NCBI GenBank assembly: GCA_014874365.1 | Contig: JACWAH010000024.1 | Span: 1-64,000, forward strand | Reading direction: 5' to 3' | Source of the DNA: Thermoplasmatales archaeon | GTDB lineage: Archaea; Thermoplasmatota; Thermoplasmata; Thermoplasmatales; Thermoplasmataceae | Length of the DNA: 64,000 nt | Shown here: positions 55,539-64,000 of the stretch, one piece after another | Layout of the letters: every line of letters starts with the position of its first letter | Position numbering within the stretch: position 1 is the first letter of the stretch | Made by a program: the position numbers and the translations under genes | Notes under the pieces: model-generated | Told to the model about the DNA's origin: nothing | What the model saw: the letters and a program-made list of their open reading frames with translations, nothing else | The model's database searches: none

Positions 55539-56352
55539 TCTTGATCAGTTTGTCCCTCATTCTTTCAAAGAATGTCCTTCCAATATTCACAAAGGCTGCT
55601 TTATTTTCTGATATTGAAATCCTTATGTCATCCGATGGCGTGACTTTTATGGTCTCCTGCCCGTCGAGCACCATAACGCAATCCTGATCCTTTCCTATAA
55701 TCTTGACTGTGATTTCCTGGTCCGTTGGTATGACTATTGATCTTGTTCTAGATATGAAAGGGGCAAGATAAGTAATTACTGCTGAATTAAGAGTAGGGTA
55801 AATTATTGGACCGCCGGCACTGAAAGAATAGGAAGTGGACCCAACCGGGGTCGCCACAACAATCCCGTCCGCTGCTGCAAGGTCGATGAAATTATCGCTC
55901 GTGTATATGCCGAAACGCCTTATCTTGGCGATCCTGTCCGAGTGGATCAGTACTTCGTTGGTGCAGTCAAACTGTCTCTTGCCATTGACCATTACCTTCA
56001 GCTTGATGCTGTTCTCAATCCGATATGATTTTCTGGCCAGTTTGTAGATGGTGTTTTCAACATTCCCCAATTCAACTTCTGAGAGGAATCCGAGTCCACC
56101 CATATTAATGCCCAGCACAGGCCCGTTTGCTCGCTGGAGTGTCCTTAACACGGTACCATCTCCACCTATTGTAATAATTATGTCTGCCTTGATTTTGTCA
56201 AGCTTCTTTCCGGGCAATTTGAGAATGTTTGCTACTTCTTCCTCAAAAATAAGATTCCAGTCGCTTGGAACTATTTCCAGTATGCGCTTGACAACCGATG
56301 CACATCTGGTGCAATCCCGCCTTATTATAAAGGCAACGTCCAGACGACTCAC
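55525..56352 (-). CDS. NAD kinase
   Basis: 275 residues. GGDGT (63-67) and GINMGGLGFLSEV are NAD kinase signatures, with a C-terminal GxxT/S-type site in PVGSTSYSFSAGGPI. It makes NADP. Six bases after RpoD; follows that cluster where L18e-L13 often stand. Confidence 0.94.
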   Translation of the reverse strand: MSRLDVAFIIRRDCTRCASVVKRILEIVPSDWNLIFEEEVANILKLPGKKLDKIKADIIITIGGDGTVLRTLQRANGPVLGINMGGLGFLSEVELGNVENTIYKLARKSYRIENSIKLKVMVNGKRQFDCTNEVLIHSDRIAKIRRFGIYTSDNFIDLAAADGIVVATPVGSTSYSFSAGGPIIYPTLNSAVITYLAPFISRTRSIVIPTDQEITVKIIGKDQDCVMVLDGQETIKVTPSDDIRISISENKAAFVNIGRTFFERMRDKLIKNVVD

Positions 56353-56358
56353 CCCGGC

Positions 56359-57180
56359 CTAATCCGGCGCAACTAGACTGTCCAACATTATGTTAAGTCG
56401 CTGCGGTAGTCTCTTCAGTGCATATTCCAGGGTTTCAATTGCCTGGAGAGACCCATCAGTCTCAAATTTGAAGATGAAGTTGGTGTTTTCTTCCCTTATT
56501 TCCACTCCCGGAAATTCAAAAAGTTGTGCCACTCCTCTAACGCCATAATCGTCAGTGAAAACAATCTCCTTGTCATTCTCTTTCAATACGGATTTTTCAT
56601 ACAATTTCTTGTATTTTTCCCAATCGGTAATCAGATTTTTCTTCAGGATAAATTCCCTGTGATATTTATGGGAAACCCCATTTGCCACCTGCCATTTACT
56701 GTGAGTTGAACCCCTTCCCATGACTGCATCGGCACTAATCAGCAAAGCTTGCTTCGGTCCCAGTTTGACAATGGGAATGTTGGTGTCAGCTATGGTCGCT
56801 TCAGGGTTGCTTACCGGTTTTATATCCGAAGAATAGACTACACAGGGACCAAGTTTGTTAATCGAGAAAGTGGCTGTACACAACGCACATCCCTGCCCGT
56901 TGCAGCTACACTCTTCCCGGAAATTCATCTTGAGATCGGTTCTTATGGGAACCATTGCTATTCGTTGAGCTACAACTTCGTCAAACAATGGGAGTGAGGA
57001 ATCGTACTGGTGATTTTCCATGTCTCTGATTTGTCCGTGATGGATTACAACTTTATCGATCGCAAGTTTAGGAATGTCCGCAATTAAAGTTCTCCTGATT
57101 GAGTTCGCAATAGAGGGAGTTATATCCGATATGCTGAATCTTACAAATCTCTCTTTGAGTTCAATAATCTTTAATTCCAT
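56359..57180 (-). CDS. rpoD: DNA-directed RNA polymerase subunit D
   Basis: 273 residues, the archaeal Rpb3/alpha homologue. The N-terminal dimerisation part has FVRFSISDITPSIANSIRRTL (in part ISDITPSIANSIRRTL). A cysteine cluster ECSCNGQGCALC (Cys91, 93, 98, 101) fits the Fe-S site of many archaeal D subunits. Starts in the S11 stop (TAATG). Confidence 0.96.
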   Translation of the reverse strand: MELKIIELKERFVRFSISDITPSIANSIRRTLIADIPKLAIDKVVIHHGQIRDMENHQYDSSLPLFDEVVAQRIAMVPIRTDLKMNFREECSCNGQGCALCTATFSINKLGPCVVYSSDIKPVSNPEATIADTNIPIVKLGPKQALLISADAVMGRGSTHSKWQVANGVSHKYHREFILKKNLITDWEKYKKLYEKSVLKENDKEIVFTDDYGVRGVAQLFEFPGVEIREENTNFIFKFETDGSLQAIETLEYALKRLPQRLNIMLDSLVAPD

Positions 57181-57563
57181 TATACTCTCCTTCCCCTCTT
57201 TCCACCTTTCTTCTTGGTACCATCGTGAGGATTAGGGGTAACTTCTTCAATTCTGACAATCTTGAAGCCTGCCCTGGAAAGTGCCCTTATCGCCGATTGG
57301 GCACCAGGACCGGGTATTCTGGACTTGTTCCCACCGGGTGCCCTGACACGAATTATCAGGTCGGTAATTTCTTTCTCTTTGAGGGCCTCGGCAACAAGGT
57401 CAGCTGCCTTCATTGCGGCATAAGGACTGGATTCATCCCTGTCGTTCTTTACGACCATACCGCCAGAGGCCTTAGCAAGGGTTTCTGCCCCTGTAGAATC
57501 TGTTACGAGAATTATTGTGTTGTTCTGGGAGGCGAATATGTGCGCTACTCCTACTCTGGTCAT
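57180..57563 (-). CDS. rps11: 30S ribosomal protein S11 (uS11)
   Basis: 127 residues. Key motifs: [19 protein letters not shown] and [16 protein letters not shown], ending in the basic [10 protein letters not shown]. It lies on the platform near the E site. Overlaps S4 by four bases. Confidence 0.97.
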   Translation of the reverse strand: MTRVGVAHIFASQNNTIILVTDSTGAETLAKASGGMVVKNDRDESSPYAAMKAADLVAEALKEKEITDLIIRVRAPGGNKSRIPGPGAQSAIRALSRAGFKIVRIEEVTPNPHDGTKKKGGKRGRRV

Positions 57564-58174
57564 TTCTTCTCCTCCTGTACCACTGTTTCTTCAGAAACCG
57601 CAGCTTCAACGTTTTCCGGCTGCCCTTCTTCCGCGGATTCAGCCTCCTTTTCAAACGATTTTCTGATCGGATGATCTGGATCTGCAATTGGCGATCTGCC
57701 AAAGTACGCAACGGAATCTTCGCTTGATCCTTCCACTAAAATGCCGGGAATGCTGACTCTTCTTCCGTTAACTGTTATGTGTCCATGAGTGATAAGCTGC
57801 CTCGCCTGCTTCACCGTCCTGGCCAGGCTCTTCCTGTGGGCAATGGTCTGGAGTCTTCTGTCAAGCACACTTTCAATGGGTAATGAAAGTACATCGTCAA
57901 GGCTCGCTTGGCTTCCAAGAATCTTATACCTGTTGAGCCTGTTAATCAATTTCTGGAAGGAGTCACCGGCCTTTGGATCATTAACTCTCATTTTCGCCTG
58001 TAGACTCCGTGCCTGCATCCTGAAGGAATCAAGAATTGCCTGGGTCTTCCAGAGTTCCCTCTTGTTCTTTAAGCCGTATTTGAAAACTAATTCATTTTCG
58101 GCATCTATTCTAACTTTGTCCCATGGGTGCCTTGGCGCAGAATACGATTTTTTCCCGAATTTTGGATCTCCCAT
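57560..58174 (-). CDS. rps4: 30S ribosomal protein S4 (uS4)
   Basis: 204 residues. The S4 RNA-binding domain is near residues 105-165, with [20 protein letters not shown] and [18 protein letters not shown]. It begins 16S assembly. A Glu-rich tail (roughly residues 180-204) follows, with a mild resemblance to the L24 tail. Four bases from S13. Confidence 0.96.
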   Translation of the reverse strand: MGDPKFGKKSYSAPRHPWDKVRIDAENELVFKYGLKNKRELWKTQAILDSFRMQARSLQAKMRVNDPKAGDSFQKLINRLNRYKILGSQASLDDVLSLPIESVLDRRLQTIAHRKSLARTVKQARQLITHGHITVNGRRVSIPGILVEGSSEDSVAYFGRSPIADPDHPIRKSFEKEAESAEEGQPENVEAAVSEETVVQEEKK

Positions 58175-58178
58175 TCAT

Positions 58179-58922
58179 TCACTCCTTCTTCTCTGGTACC
58201 GGGGTACCTTCTTTCTTCTTTATTACACCAACAGCAAGACCTTTTCTACCATTTGACCTGGTTCTCTGTCCCCTTACCTTATGTCCGGTCTCATGCCTTA
58301 CTCCCTTATACGACCTGGTTTTCCTCATATAATTTATGTCATCCTGAAGCTGAATATCCAGGTCGTTTGAAACCAGATTCAAATTCTTGCCTGAAACGAT
58401 CTCATTTCTATGGTTAAGGAGCCATGATGGAATATCAGGAAATTCCTTTGCCTCTACATAATTTTTGAGTTTTTCTATTTTCTCCTCCCCTATACTTCCT
58501 ATCATTGCCCTGGGATCTATGCCAACTTTTCTTGAAATAATATCAGCGAGCCTGAAGCCAACGCCTTTAAGCTCCGAAAGGGCCAGCCTCACGGATTTTT
58601 CTCCGGCAAGATCCTTGCTCGCAATTCTCACAATGTACAGTAGATTTTCATCAACTTTTACCTTCTTGGAAGCAGGGACAGGTTTTGTTTCCTCAGTCTC
58701 TTTTGGTGCTTTTCCCCCTTTAGTTACTTTTGAGTCCTTGGTCTCTTTGGATTGCTTTGGTTCTTTCTTTTCCTTGCTTACTTTTGATTCTTTTGGACTG
58801 GCGGTGTTGGCAGCTTCCTTTTGTGCCTTCGCCTTCTTCGGTTCCTTGGCAACCTTGGTCTCTTTAGCATCTTCAGGTGCTGCTTTGGCCTTGGTTTGAT
58901 CCTCATTTTCCTTTTTTACCAT
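58179..58922 (-). CDS. rps13: 30S ribosomal protein S13 (uS13) with long basic extension
   Basis: 247 residues; the ribosomal fold is only about residues 91-247. It has LLYIVRIASKDLAGEKSV, ELKGVGFRLADIISRKVG and the C-terminal HETGHKVRGQRTRSNGRKG. The first 90 residues are low-complexity, with about 27 lysines plus Glu, Ala, Thr and Pro (KAKAQKEA, KESKVSKEKKEPKQ), like a histone H1 tail. First gene of the cluster. Confidence 0.95.
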   Translation of the reverse strand: MVKKENEDQTKAKAAPEDAKETKVAKEPKKAKAQKEAANTASPKESKVSKEKKEPKQSKETKDSKVTKGGKAPKETEETKPVPASKKVKVDENLLYIVRIASKDLAGEKSVRLALSELKGVGFRLADIISRKVGIDPRAMIGSIGEEKIEKLKNYVEAKEFPDIPSWLLNHRNEIVSGKNLNLVSNDLDIQLQDDINYMRKTRSYKGVRHETGHKVRGQRTRSNGRKGLAVGVIKKKEGTPVPEKKE

Positions 58923-59048
58923 AATTATCTGACCTTAAATTGGTAATAGTTTATCGGAATTATGAACTCCTTAAAAGCTTATTCGATTGAAAAAATACTG
59001 AAGAGTGTGCTATTCCTCAATTTTCCGGAGACCCCATGGTCAAAATAC

Positions 59049-59420
59049 CTATTTAAATAGCGTAAAATTAGTATGATCCCCTGAAACGTCAAACAACCCC
59101 ACTCTTGCTCCAGAGTCTATCCAGCCATAAGCGTAGTTGATAGCTGAAATACACTTTACTAGGTCTCCTTTCTCGAAGAGGTATTTGGCATCCTGAACAT
59201 AGCTCTTTATCATAGTCATAAAATCATTTGCCAGAGTCTCAAGGTAGGAATCTATGGGTACAGAAATACTCAATTTTGACAATGCCTCATCTGACTTGGC
59301 AATGTATTTTTTGCACACTTCTACCAGATCATCGTTCATTTTGCCATATTGTGAAGGTATTGAATAAGTCTGTTTTTGCTTTTGGAGGCTGACTGAAGAA
59401 ATATCCGCGACGCTGTCCAT
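59049..59420 (-). CDS. DUF357-family protein
   Basis: 123 residues from ATG 59420; the family part begins at about residue 28 (MNDDLVEVCKKYIAKSDEAL) and ends in YAYGWIDSGARVGLFDV, the DUF357 mark. It is all-helical; function unknown. A TATA-like TTATCAAT is 26 bases before 59420; ATG 59339 is the alternative start. Confidence 0.78.
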   Translation of the reverse strand: MDSVADISSVSLQKQKQTYSIPSQYGKMNDDLVEVCKKYIAKSDEALSKLSISVPIDSYLETLANDFMTMIKSYVQDAKYLFEKGDLVKCISAINYAYGWIDSGARVGLFDVSGDHTNFTLFK

Positions 59421-59583
59421 GGGAAACAGCTCTCCATCACGGATTGATAAATGGGCATAGGGAATGAGCGTTTTTCGAAAATCAAACTCCCTGAGAAAAT
59501 GAAATGTGAATCATTAACGGCATAATCAGAAAATTTAGTCCAAACCTGTTCTTCCAATACCCATTGGAGCACACCGACATAAC

Positions 59584-59594
59584 ATATTTATAGC
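59584..59594 (+). promoter_or_regulatory. TATA promoter of the small-protein pair
   Basis: ATATTTATAGC is about 28 bases before ATG 59618. Confidence 0.45.
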
Positions 59595-59617
59595 GACTAC
59601 CGATAGTTACAAACTAA

Positions 59618-59923
59618 ATGAATAATAGATTCAAACGGAAGAACACAAATTATTACCAGAAGATAGACAACAGTCAGCCGCGATCCAAAAAGCTTGACAT
59701 GAGGAAAACTGAAGAATTTCAATATCTTCTTTCAAGGGCAGTGGAAACCTTGCCAGACAGTCTTAGAGGAGCAATAAAAGGGAGCGTTTACGCAATTGCA
59801 TCCCGCAAAGGGACAAAAGAAGCTAAAGACTATATCGTTCAGAAACGCGAAGAAGGAATAATCGATATTAACCTTGAAAAGAAACTGATCGATCTGGTTT
59901 TTGATTACAGCAAATACAGTTGA
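59618..59923 (+). CDS. Small basic protein of unknown function
   Basis: 101 residues. The first 30 are basic and Asn/Lys/Arg-rich, probably disordered; the rest is helical with SLRGAIKGSVYAIASRKG and ending LIDLVFDYSKYS. No family recognised. It overlaps the next gene by four bases, so the two are probably translated together. Coding is supported by a TATA box at the right distance and even codon use. Confidence 0.6.
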   Translation: MNNRFKRKNTNYYQKIDNSQPRSKKLDMRKTEEFQYLLSRAVETLPDSLRGAIKGSVYAIASRKGTKEAKDYIVQKREEGIIDINLEKKLIDLVFDYSKYS

Positions 59924-60483
59924 TTCAAGTGATTCCAGAATTCATTTGTTTCTATAGCAGCCAATCTGAATATGCTACTGGGTTTTCCATGGATGAAGTT
60001 CATAAAAGTGTTGTGGAAGCACGAAAACACATTGTACCAGTATCTATTGAAAATTACCAGAGCATGTTTAAGATAGATCAACCCCTTAAAGAGAATCTCA
60101 AAAGCATTTCAGCCTCAGCCGGAATCCCCCTGTCTGAGGTAGTGATCGATGGATCGGAATTTATGCCTGACTCCGTGAAAAAGCTATTCTCAGAACATCC
60201 AGATCATATGAGCGTGACCAGAAGAAACATAATCGAAATGGTTGACAGTGCCATTTTCTCGTTTCTTAAACTGCCGCCCGCGGGAAAGTTTGATTCCACT
60301 GAAGTAGACGCAATTTTTCATGCAAAACATGATCTCCTTCTGGGTATGCTTCCAGAAATAGAAAAAGGGTGGAGAGACATCTGCGAGACTGTATACCAAA
60401 AGATTAGGGAATTGTCAACCGAAGATTTGATTGTAGTTATGAACCTTGAATTACGATATGCAGTAGAACCCAAATTTAAGTGA
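59920..60483 (+). CDS. Protein of unknown function, partner of the preceding gene
   Basis: 187 residues from TTG 59920 (or GTG 59929). Mostly helical, acidic, without cysteine clusters or membrane segments. Recognisable stretches such as KKLFSEHPDHMSVTRRNI and LLGMLPEIEKGWRDICETVY fit no family I know. Likely an operon partner of the 101-residue gene. Followed by the S8e promoter. Confidence 0.6.
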   Translation: MIQVIPEFICFYSSQSEYATGFSMDEVHKSVVEARKHIVPVSIENYQSMFKIDQPLKENLKSISASAGIPLSEVVIDGSEFMPDSVKKLFSEHPDHMSVTRRNIIEMVDSAIFSFLKLPPAGKFDSTEVDAIFHAKHDLLLGMLPEIEKGWRDICETVYQKIRELSTEDLIVVMNLELRYAVEPKFK

Positions 60484-60569
60484 ACTGTATATTTAAAAAA
60501 AGTGAACCCGAGCGGATTCACTCTCTTTGCGTTGGATCATCTTCGCTTACAAATTTGTTATGGGCTGAT

Positions 60570-60580
60570 TTGTTTATATA
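60570..60580 (+). promoter_or_regulatory. TATA promoter of the S8e-SRP19 operon
   Basis: TTGTTTATATA is about 27 bases before ATG 60603; leaderless. Confidence 0.5.
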
Positions 60581-60602
60581 TCTGTCACCAATTCGGTCTT
60601 AG

Positions 60603-60983
60603 ATGACCATATTTCAGGGAAAGAGCCATAAAAAACCCTCTGGCGGTAAGAGACGATCTGCCAGAATCAAGAGGAGATACGAACTTGGGAGAGAACCCAC
60701 TCTTACAAGAATTGGCCCGGTTGCAGTCAAGAAATTGAAAACATTGGGCGGTAATCAGAAAATGGTTGTTATGAGATCGGATCTGGTCAATCTGTACAAT
60801 CCAAAAGATAAGTCAAGAAAAAATACAAAGCTAGTTACAGTCAAGGAGAACCCGTCTAATTCCCATTACGTTCAGAGAAACATAATGAATAAGGGTACAA
60901 TCGTAATGACTGAAGCTGGTCTGGCCAGAATCACTTCAAGGCCTGGGCAAGAAGGATCAATAAACGCAGTTTTGATAGATTGA
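60603..60983 (+). CDS. rps8e: 30S ribosomal protein S8e (eS8)
   Basis: 126 residues. It begins FQGKSHKKPSGGKRRSARIK, has NPSNSHYVQRNIMNKG and ends TSRPGQEGSINAVLI, the archaeal S8e form. First of an S8e-SRP19 pair with a four-base overlap. Confidence 0.96.
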   Translation: MTIFQGKSHKKPSGGKRRSARIKRRYELGREPTLTRIGPVAVKKLKTLGGNQKMVVMRSDLVNLYNPKDKSRKNTKLVTVKENPSNSHYVQRNIMNKGTIVMTEAGLARITSRPGQEGSINAVLID

Positions 60984-61237
60984 AATTTATACTTTTCCCG
61001 GAATATTTCGATCCAAGGCTTTCTCGGAAATCAGGCAGAAGAATAAAGAAAATCAATCGAAAGTCCTTCTCATCTTCCGACCTTCAGGAGACCCTGAAAT
61101 CACTCAATATCAAGTTCGCCGTAAGGAATGCCAGATATCCACGAGTACCATGGCAGGAATCTTCAATTTTTGACATAGATTCTGAAGTCAGGAAAGGCAC
61201 ATTGATGAAAATGATAGAGCGCAAGATTTTACAGTAA
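60980..61237 (+). CDS. srp19: Signal recognition particle 19 kDa protein
   Basis: 85 residues. LFPEYFDPRLSRKSGRRI is the SRP19 signature; NARYPRVPWQ follows. It binds helices 6 and 8 of 7S RNA so SRP54 can join. No 7S RNA gene was seen in the window. Confidence 0.95.
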   Translation: MKFILFPEYFDPRLSRKSGRRIKKINRKSFSSSDLQETLKSLNIKFAVRNARYPRVPWQESSIFDIDSEVRKGTLMKMIERKILQ

Positions 61238-61242
61238 GAGAA

Positions 61243-62253
61243 TTACTTCTTGGATTCGCTTCTGGATGATTTTTTGATTTCGTAATATCTCATGGGGTGC
61301 TTCAGCCACTCCGTGTTGCACAGTGGATCTTCCCCCTTGTAACACAGGTGATTGGACTGCAGGTTAACGCATTTAGGCGGTGAATACTGAGTTCCGGAGG
61401 TTTCCCCTGTTATATGGTTTACCTGGTAAGTGGTTACCTTTTCATTGAAATCCGGAGCGGTCTTGAATATGTCCATTATTTTCTGGTTTTCCAGGCCTAT
61501 TTTGTGAAGGAAACTTACCATGGTGAACCTTGCCATGTGCGGTATGTTCACCCCTTCCGATACCTGCTTTATGTATTCCTTAATGCAAGGCGGGAACTTA
61601 GTTGATTCCACTTCGCCAAGTTCAGGAGATGTGAGACCAGCCTTGCTTTTAAAAAGTTCCTTTGCAGTATCGGTCGCCTTTGCAAACGGCGAGGTTATGT
61701 CCCTGGCTTTATCAGCTGGCATTTCGTCATAGAAATTTTTCATGTTGCTGTAGAAGTACTCCCTTATCAGCTTAAGCACGTGTTCCCTGTCGACAAAAAT
61801 TCTGCCGTGCCGAATGTCCTGGTAAACAAGTCTGTAGGTTGATCCGGAAATCCTTCCGGCAATGCCGAGGTAATCCTTCAGGCTAACTGATATCATTTCA
61901 TCCTCGAATTCCATATTTGCATCCATTCCGAGTTTCTTGGAGTATTCTTCTATCTCCTCCAATGGCAGATCCCTGCATTTCTTCTCTATTTCTTTCCTGT
62001 AGGTTATGAGTATCCTGTTAGTAAGGACGTTTTCGTCAACTGCCCTGAGAAATGTAAGAAGTATTGCCAGAAACCTGTCGGATATATAGGAGAGAAGTTC
62101 CGGTTCCCCTTTTTCTATGAATTCCAGTGCAAGATTGATTGCTGAGATCACCTCGTCCGTGTCCTTCTGTGAATAGGAATGGAATAAATTTTCCAATGAT
62201 TGAGTAGTGAATGTTTCCCGAAACAACACCGGAAGAGACGAGTTGCCCATCAT
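61243..62253 (-). CDS. priL: DNA primase large subunit
   Basis: 336 residues. The C-terminal domain holds four cysteines (Cys223, 295, 304, 312) that bind a 4Fe-4S cluster, with PPCIKEYIK and SPPKCVNLQSNHLCYKGED. It helps PriS start primers. Overlaps the M24 gene by four bases. PriS is not in the window. Confidence 0.94.
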   Translation of the reverse strand: MMGNSSLPVLFRETFTTQSLENLFHSYSQKDTDEVISAINLALEFIEKGEPELLSYISDRFLAILLTFLRAVDENVLTNRILITYRKEIEKKCRDLPLEEIEEYSKKLGMDANMEFEDEMISVSLKDYLGIAGRISGSTYRLVYQDIRHGRIFVDREHVLKLIREYFYSNMKNFYDEMPADKARDITSPFAKATDTAKELFKSKAGLTSPELGEVESTKFPPCIKEYIKQVSEGVNIPHMARFTMVSFLHKIGLENQKIMDIFKTAPDFNEKVTTYQVNHITGETSGTQYSPPKCVNLQSNHLCYKGEDPLCNTEWLKHPMRYYEIKKSSRSESKK

Positions 62254-63329
62254 GAAATTTCTATCAAATCCCTGGTGGCCGTGGTGATTTTTTCGAAACC
62301 ATCCTTTTTCACTATGACGTCGTCCTCGATCCTGACTCCACCGAATCCAGGAACGTATATGCCCGGTTCAACAGTTACAACCATGTTCTCCTTCAATGGA
62401 AGATCAAATCCAGGGCTCAGAGCAGGGTGGTCATGGACATTCATCCCCAATCCATGCCCGAGTGAATGAATGAAAGTATCCTTGTATTTTGTTGAATCAA
62501 TTATGTCCCTTGCTATCTTGTCTACGTCCTTTCCATTTATGTTGGCCCTGATTGCGTTCATCGAATTTTCCTGTGCTTCCTTCACCACTGAATATATCTC
62601 TTTCTGCTCTTCAGACGCTTTACCGAACACCAGGGTCCTTGTAACATCTGAGCAGTACCTTTCATAAAGCGCTCCGAAATCCATGAGTACGTAGTCGTTC
62701 TTCTTCAATTTCCTGTCCCCAGGACTGTAGTGGGGAAGAGAGCTGTTGGAGCCGAACGCAATTATGCTGCTGAACGATGGTTCAGAAGCGCCGTGCCTGA
62801 GCATCTGGTAAACTAGTTCGGAGGCCAGTTCTGTTTCTTTCATACCTTCCTTTATCCTGCCGATGACTGCTTCAAAGGACTCACTTGCAATTTTTGCAGC
62901 TTCCCTCAATTTTGACAACTCCCCGGGGGTTTTAATGCGTCTTGCCTCCTGGATTGATACGGAAACGTCGACGAACCTCTTGTCGGGAATCATCTTGCTT
63001 AGTTCAGTGTAATCGCTTAGAGTAATAGCTTCATAATTCAATCCCACAACATCCACGTTCTTCAATTCTGACTGTAGAATTTTCTCTATCTCCTTCTTCT
63101 TGTGTATTGCAAGAACTTCCAATCCGGTCTCCTTTGCTGCCTGCTCTTCGAGGATAGAGGTCAATATCTTGATTTCCGTTGGTTTCACTATTAACATTGA
63201 CCCTTCGAAAACACCGCTTTTAACCTGGGTCAGGTAAAAGAAGTTCTTGTCAATGGCGTTTTCTCCGCCATTCACAATCAGTATAGTGTCTACTTCCCTT
63301 GCGTAGTCAAAAATGTGCTTATACTCCAT
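62250..63329 (-). CDS. Xaa-Pro dipeptidase / M24-family aminopeptidase
   Basis: 359 residues. The N-terminal creatinase-like domain ends near 130; the pita-bread fold has metal ligands in MDFGALYERYCSDVTR, HSLGHGLGMNVHDHP and VTVEPGIYVPGFGGVRIED (shown in pieces). It cleaves Xaa-Pro bonds, finishing peptide breakdown with the F1-like and M1 enzymes. Confidence 0.93.
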   Translation of the reverse strand: MEYKHIFDYAREVDTILIVNGGENAIDKNFFYLTQVKSGVFEGSMLIVKPTEIKILTSILEEQAAKETGLEVLAIHKKKEIEKILQSELKNVDVVGLNYEAITLSDYTELSKMIPDKRFVDVSVSIQEARRIKTPGELSKLREAAKIASESFEAVIGRIKEGMKETELASELVYQMLRHGASEPSFSSIIAFGSNSSLPHYSPGDRKLKKNDYVLMDFGALYERYCSDVTRTLVFGKASEEQKEIYSVVKEAQENSMNAIRANINGKDVDKIARDIIDSTKYKDTFIHSLGHGLGMNVHDHPALSPGFDLPLKENMVVTVEPGIYVPGFGGVRIEDDVIVKKDGFEKITTATRDLIEIS

Positions 63330-63402
63330 ATTAGTGAATATGCAACGACATTATTAGTTATGCGGCTTTTGATAGAATAATAAGCTGCGTGTTATTACCT
63401 GA

Positions 63403-64000
63403 ATGTTGTTAATAACTGAAACTTTCCACAGCATACAGGGAGAAGGGGTATACTCCGGAATACCCATGTTCTTTATCAGAACTAACAGGTGCAATCTCAG
63501 ATGCACGTGGTGTGATTCCACTTACTCATTCTATGGAGGAAAGGAAATACCCCTTGCTGAACTTTATGCCGATGTGGATAACGCGAAGGAAGAATGGGTC
63601 TGCTTTACCGGAGGCGAACCACTGATTCAGGCTGAAGCTTACGAATTCCTGGAGCACATGTCCGGTACTGGAAAGAAAACGCTCATCGAAACATCCGGGT
63701 CCATAGACATCGGAAAATATTCCGTACTAAGAAATGTATATTTTGATATGGATATCAAGGTGCCTTCTTCAAATGAGGAGGGTTCCTTCCTGGAGAAAAA
63801 TATCAAGGCATTGAAACGGGATGATTATGTCAAATTCGTGATCAAGGATCAAAAGGACTATGACTTTGCCAGGAGTAAAGTCTCCAATCTTGGTAACATT
63901 GAGGTCGTGTTCCAGCCATGTTATGGGACCAGCCTCAAGTGGCTTGCAGAGTCTGTGCTTGCCGATGGACTGAATGTCAGGGTCATGCCTCAATTGCACA
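63403..64000 (+). CDS. queE: 7-carboxy-7-deazaguanine synthase QueE (3' end outside window)
   Basis: 199 codons up to the right edge with no stop. Radical-SAM cluster C-x3-C-x2-C at Cys30, Cys34, Cys37 (CNLRCTWCD), then FTGGEPLIQ. IQGEGVYSG at the start is typical of QueE. In archaea it leads to archaeosine at tRNA position 15. The start ATG 63403 fits the family N-terminus. Confidence 0.93.
   Translation, partial: MLLITETFHSIQGEGVYSGIPMFFIRTNRCNLRCTWCDSTYSFYGGKEIPLAELYADVDNAKEEWVCFTGGEPLIQAEAYEFLEHMSGTGKKTLIETSGSIDIGKYSVLRNVYFDMDIKVPSSNEEGSFLEKNIKALKRDDYVKFVIKDQKDYDFARSKVSNLGNIEVVFQPCYGTSLKWLAESVLADGLNVRVMPQLH

Overview
This 64 kb window is a compact, gene-dense piece of an archaeal chromosome, most likely from the Thermoplasmatales (Thermoplasma/Ferroplasma/Cuniculiplasma relatives). 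The evidence is one archaeal ribosomal superoperon that runs from L3 to Cbf5 but lacks L14e and L34e, an archaeal initiator tRNA, aIF1/aIF1A/aIF5A/aIF6, RNase P Rpp29, archaeal RNA polymerase subunit D, both primase-type and FtsZ-type housekeeping genes, and relatives of two tricorn-protease interacting factors (F1 and F2/F3). Genes that start transcripts mostly have a TATA box 24-30 bases before the start codon, which suggests leaderless mRNAs. Genes inside operons use a GGTGA Shine-Dalgarno, often with GTG or TTG starts.

Layout. 1-2091 (-): part of a giant protein made of about 19 TPR repeats. 2.25-19.1 kb (+): the S10/spc/alpha-like superoperon: L3, L4, L23, L2, S19, L22, S3, L29, aIF1, Rpp29, S17, L14, L24, S4e, L5, S14, S8, L6, L32e, L19e, L18, S5, L30, L15, SecY, adenylate kinase, an EMC3-like insertase, CMP kinase, Cbf5 and Nop5. 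19-24 kb: PurF, LSm, a membrane-anchored possible copper protein, a VOC protein, and aIF5A overlapped by agmatinase. 24-28.5 kb (mostly -): L10e, FtsZ, PyrE (+), and the aIF6-L31e-L39e-PDCD5-S19e cluster. 28.7-42 kb: an ABC exporter, RNase HII, a second TPR protein, PurK/PurE, Sua5, an M1 aminopeptidase, an MFS transporter and a methionyl-tRNA synthetase that appears to start with CTG. 41.6-43.5 kb (+): aIF1A, RIO1, a Dim2-like KH protein and initiator tRNA-Met. 43.5-46.3 kb (-): HemD, HemC, HemL. 46.3-49.9 kb: accessory island with a transposase remnant running open into a secreted glycoprotein-like gene, gene-poor DNA and a second secreted protein. 49.9-55.2 kb: Trm5/TYW2-type methyltransferase, prolyl iminopeptidase (F1-like), and a prpD-prpB-prpC methylcitrate operon. 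55.2-58.9 kb (-): S13-S4-S11-RpoD-NAD kinase-JAMM protease. 59-64 kb: DUF357, two unrecognised small proteins, S8e-SRP19, primase large subunit, M24 peptidase, and a QueE gene cut by the window end.

How it works together. Most of the window builds and matures the translation and secretion machinery: ribosome, initiation factors, rRNA/tRNA modification, RNase P, SRP19, and SecY with its insertase. Nucleotide genes (adk, cmk, purF, purK, purE, pyrE), tetrapyrrole synthesis, peptide breakdown and propionate oxidation fill the rest. The most unusual points are the long out-of-frame overlap between cbf5 and nop5, the apparent CTG start of metG, the charged low-complexity extensions on S13 and L24, the transposase remnant fused upstream of a secreted gene, and the possible copper-site protein. 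I did not find a CRISPR array, defence system, prophage or intact insertion sequence.
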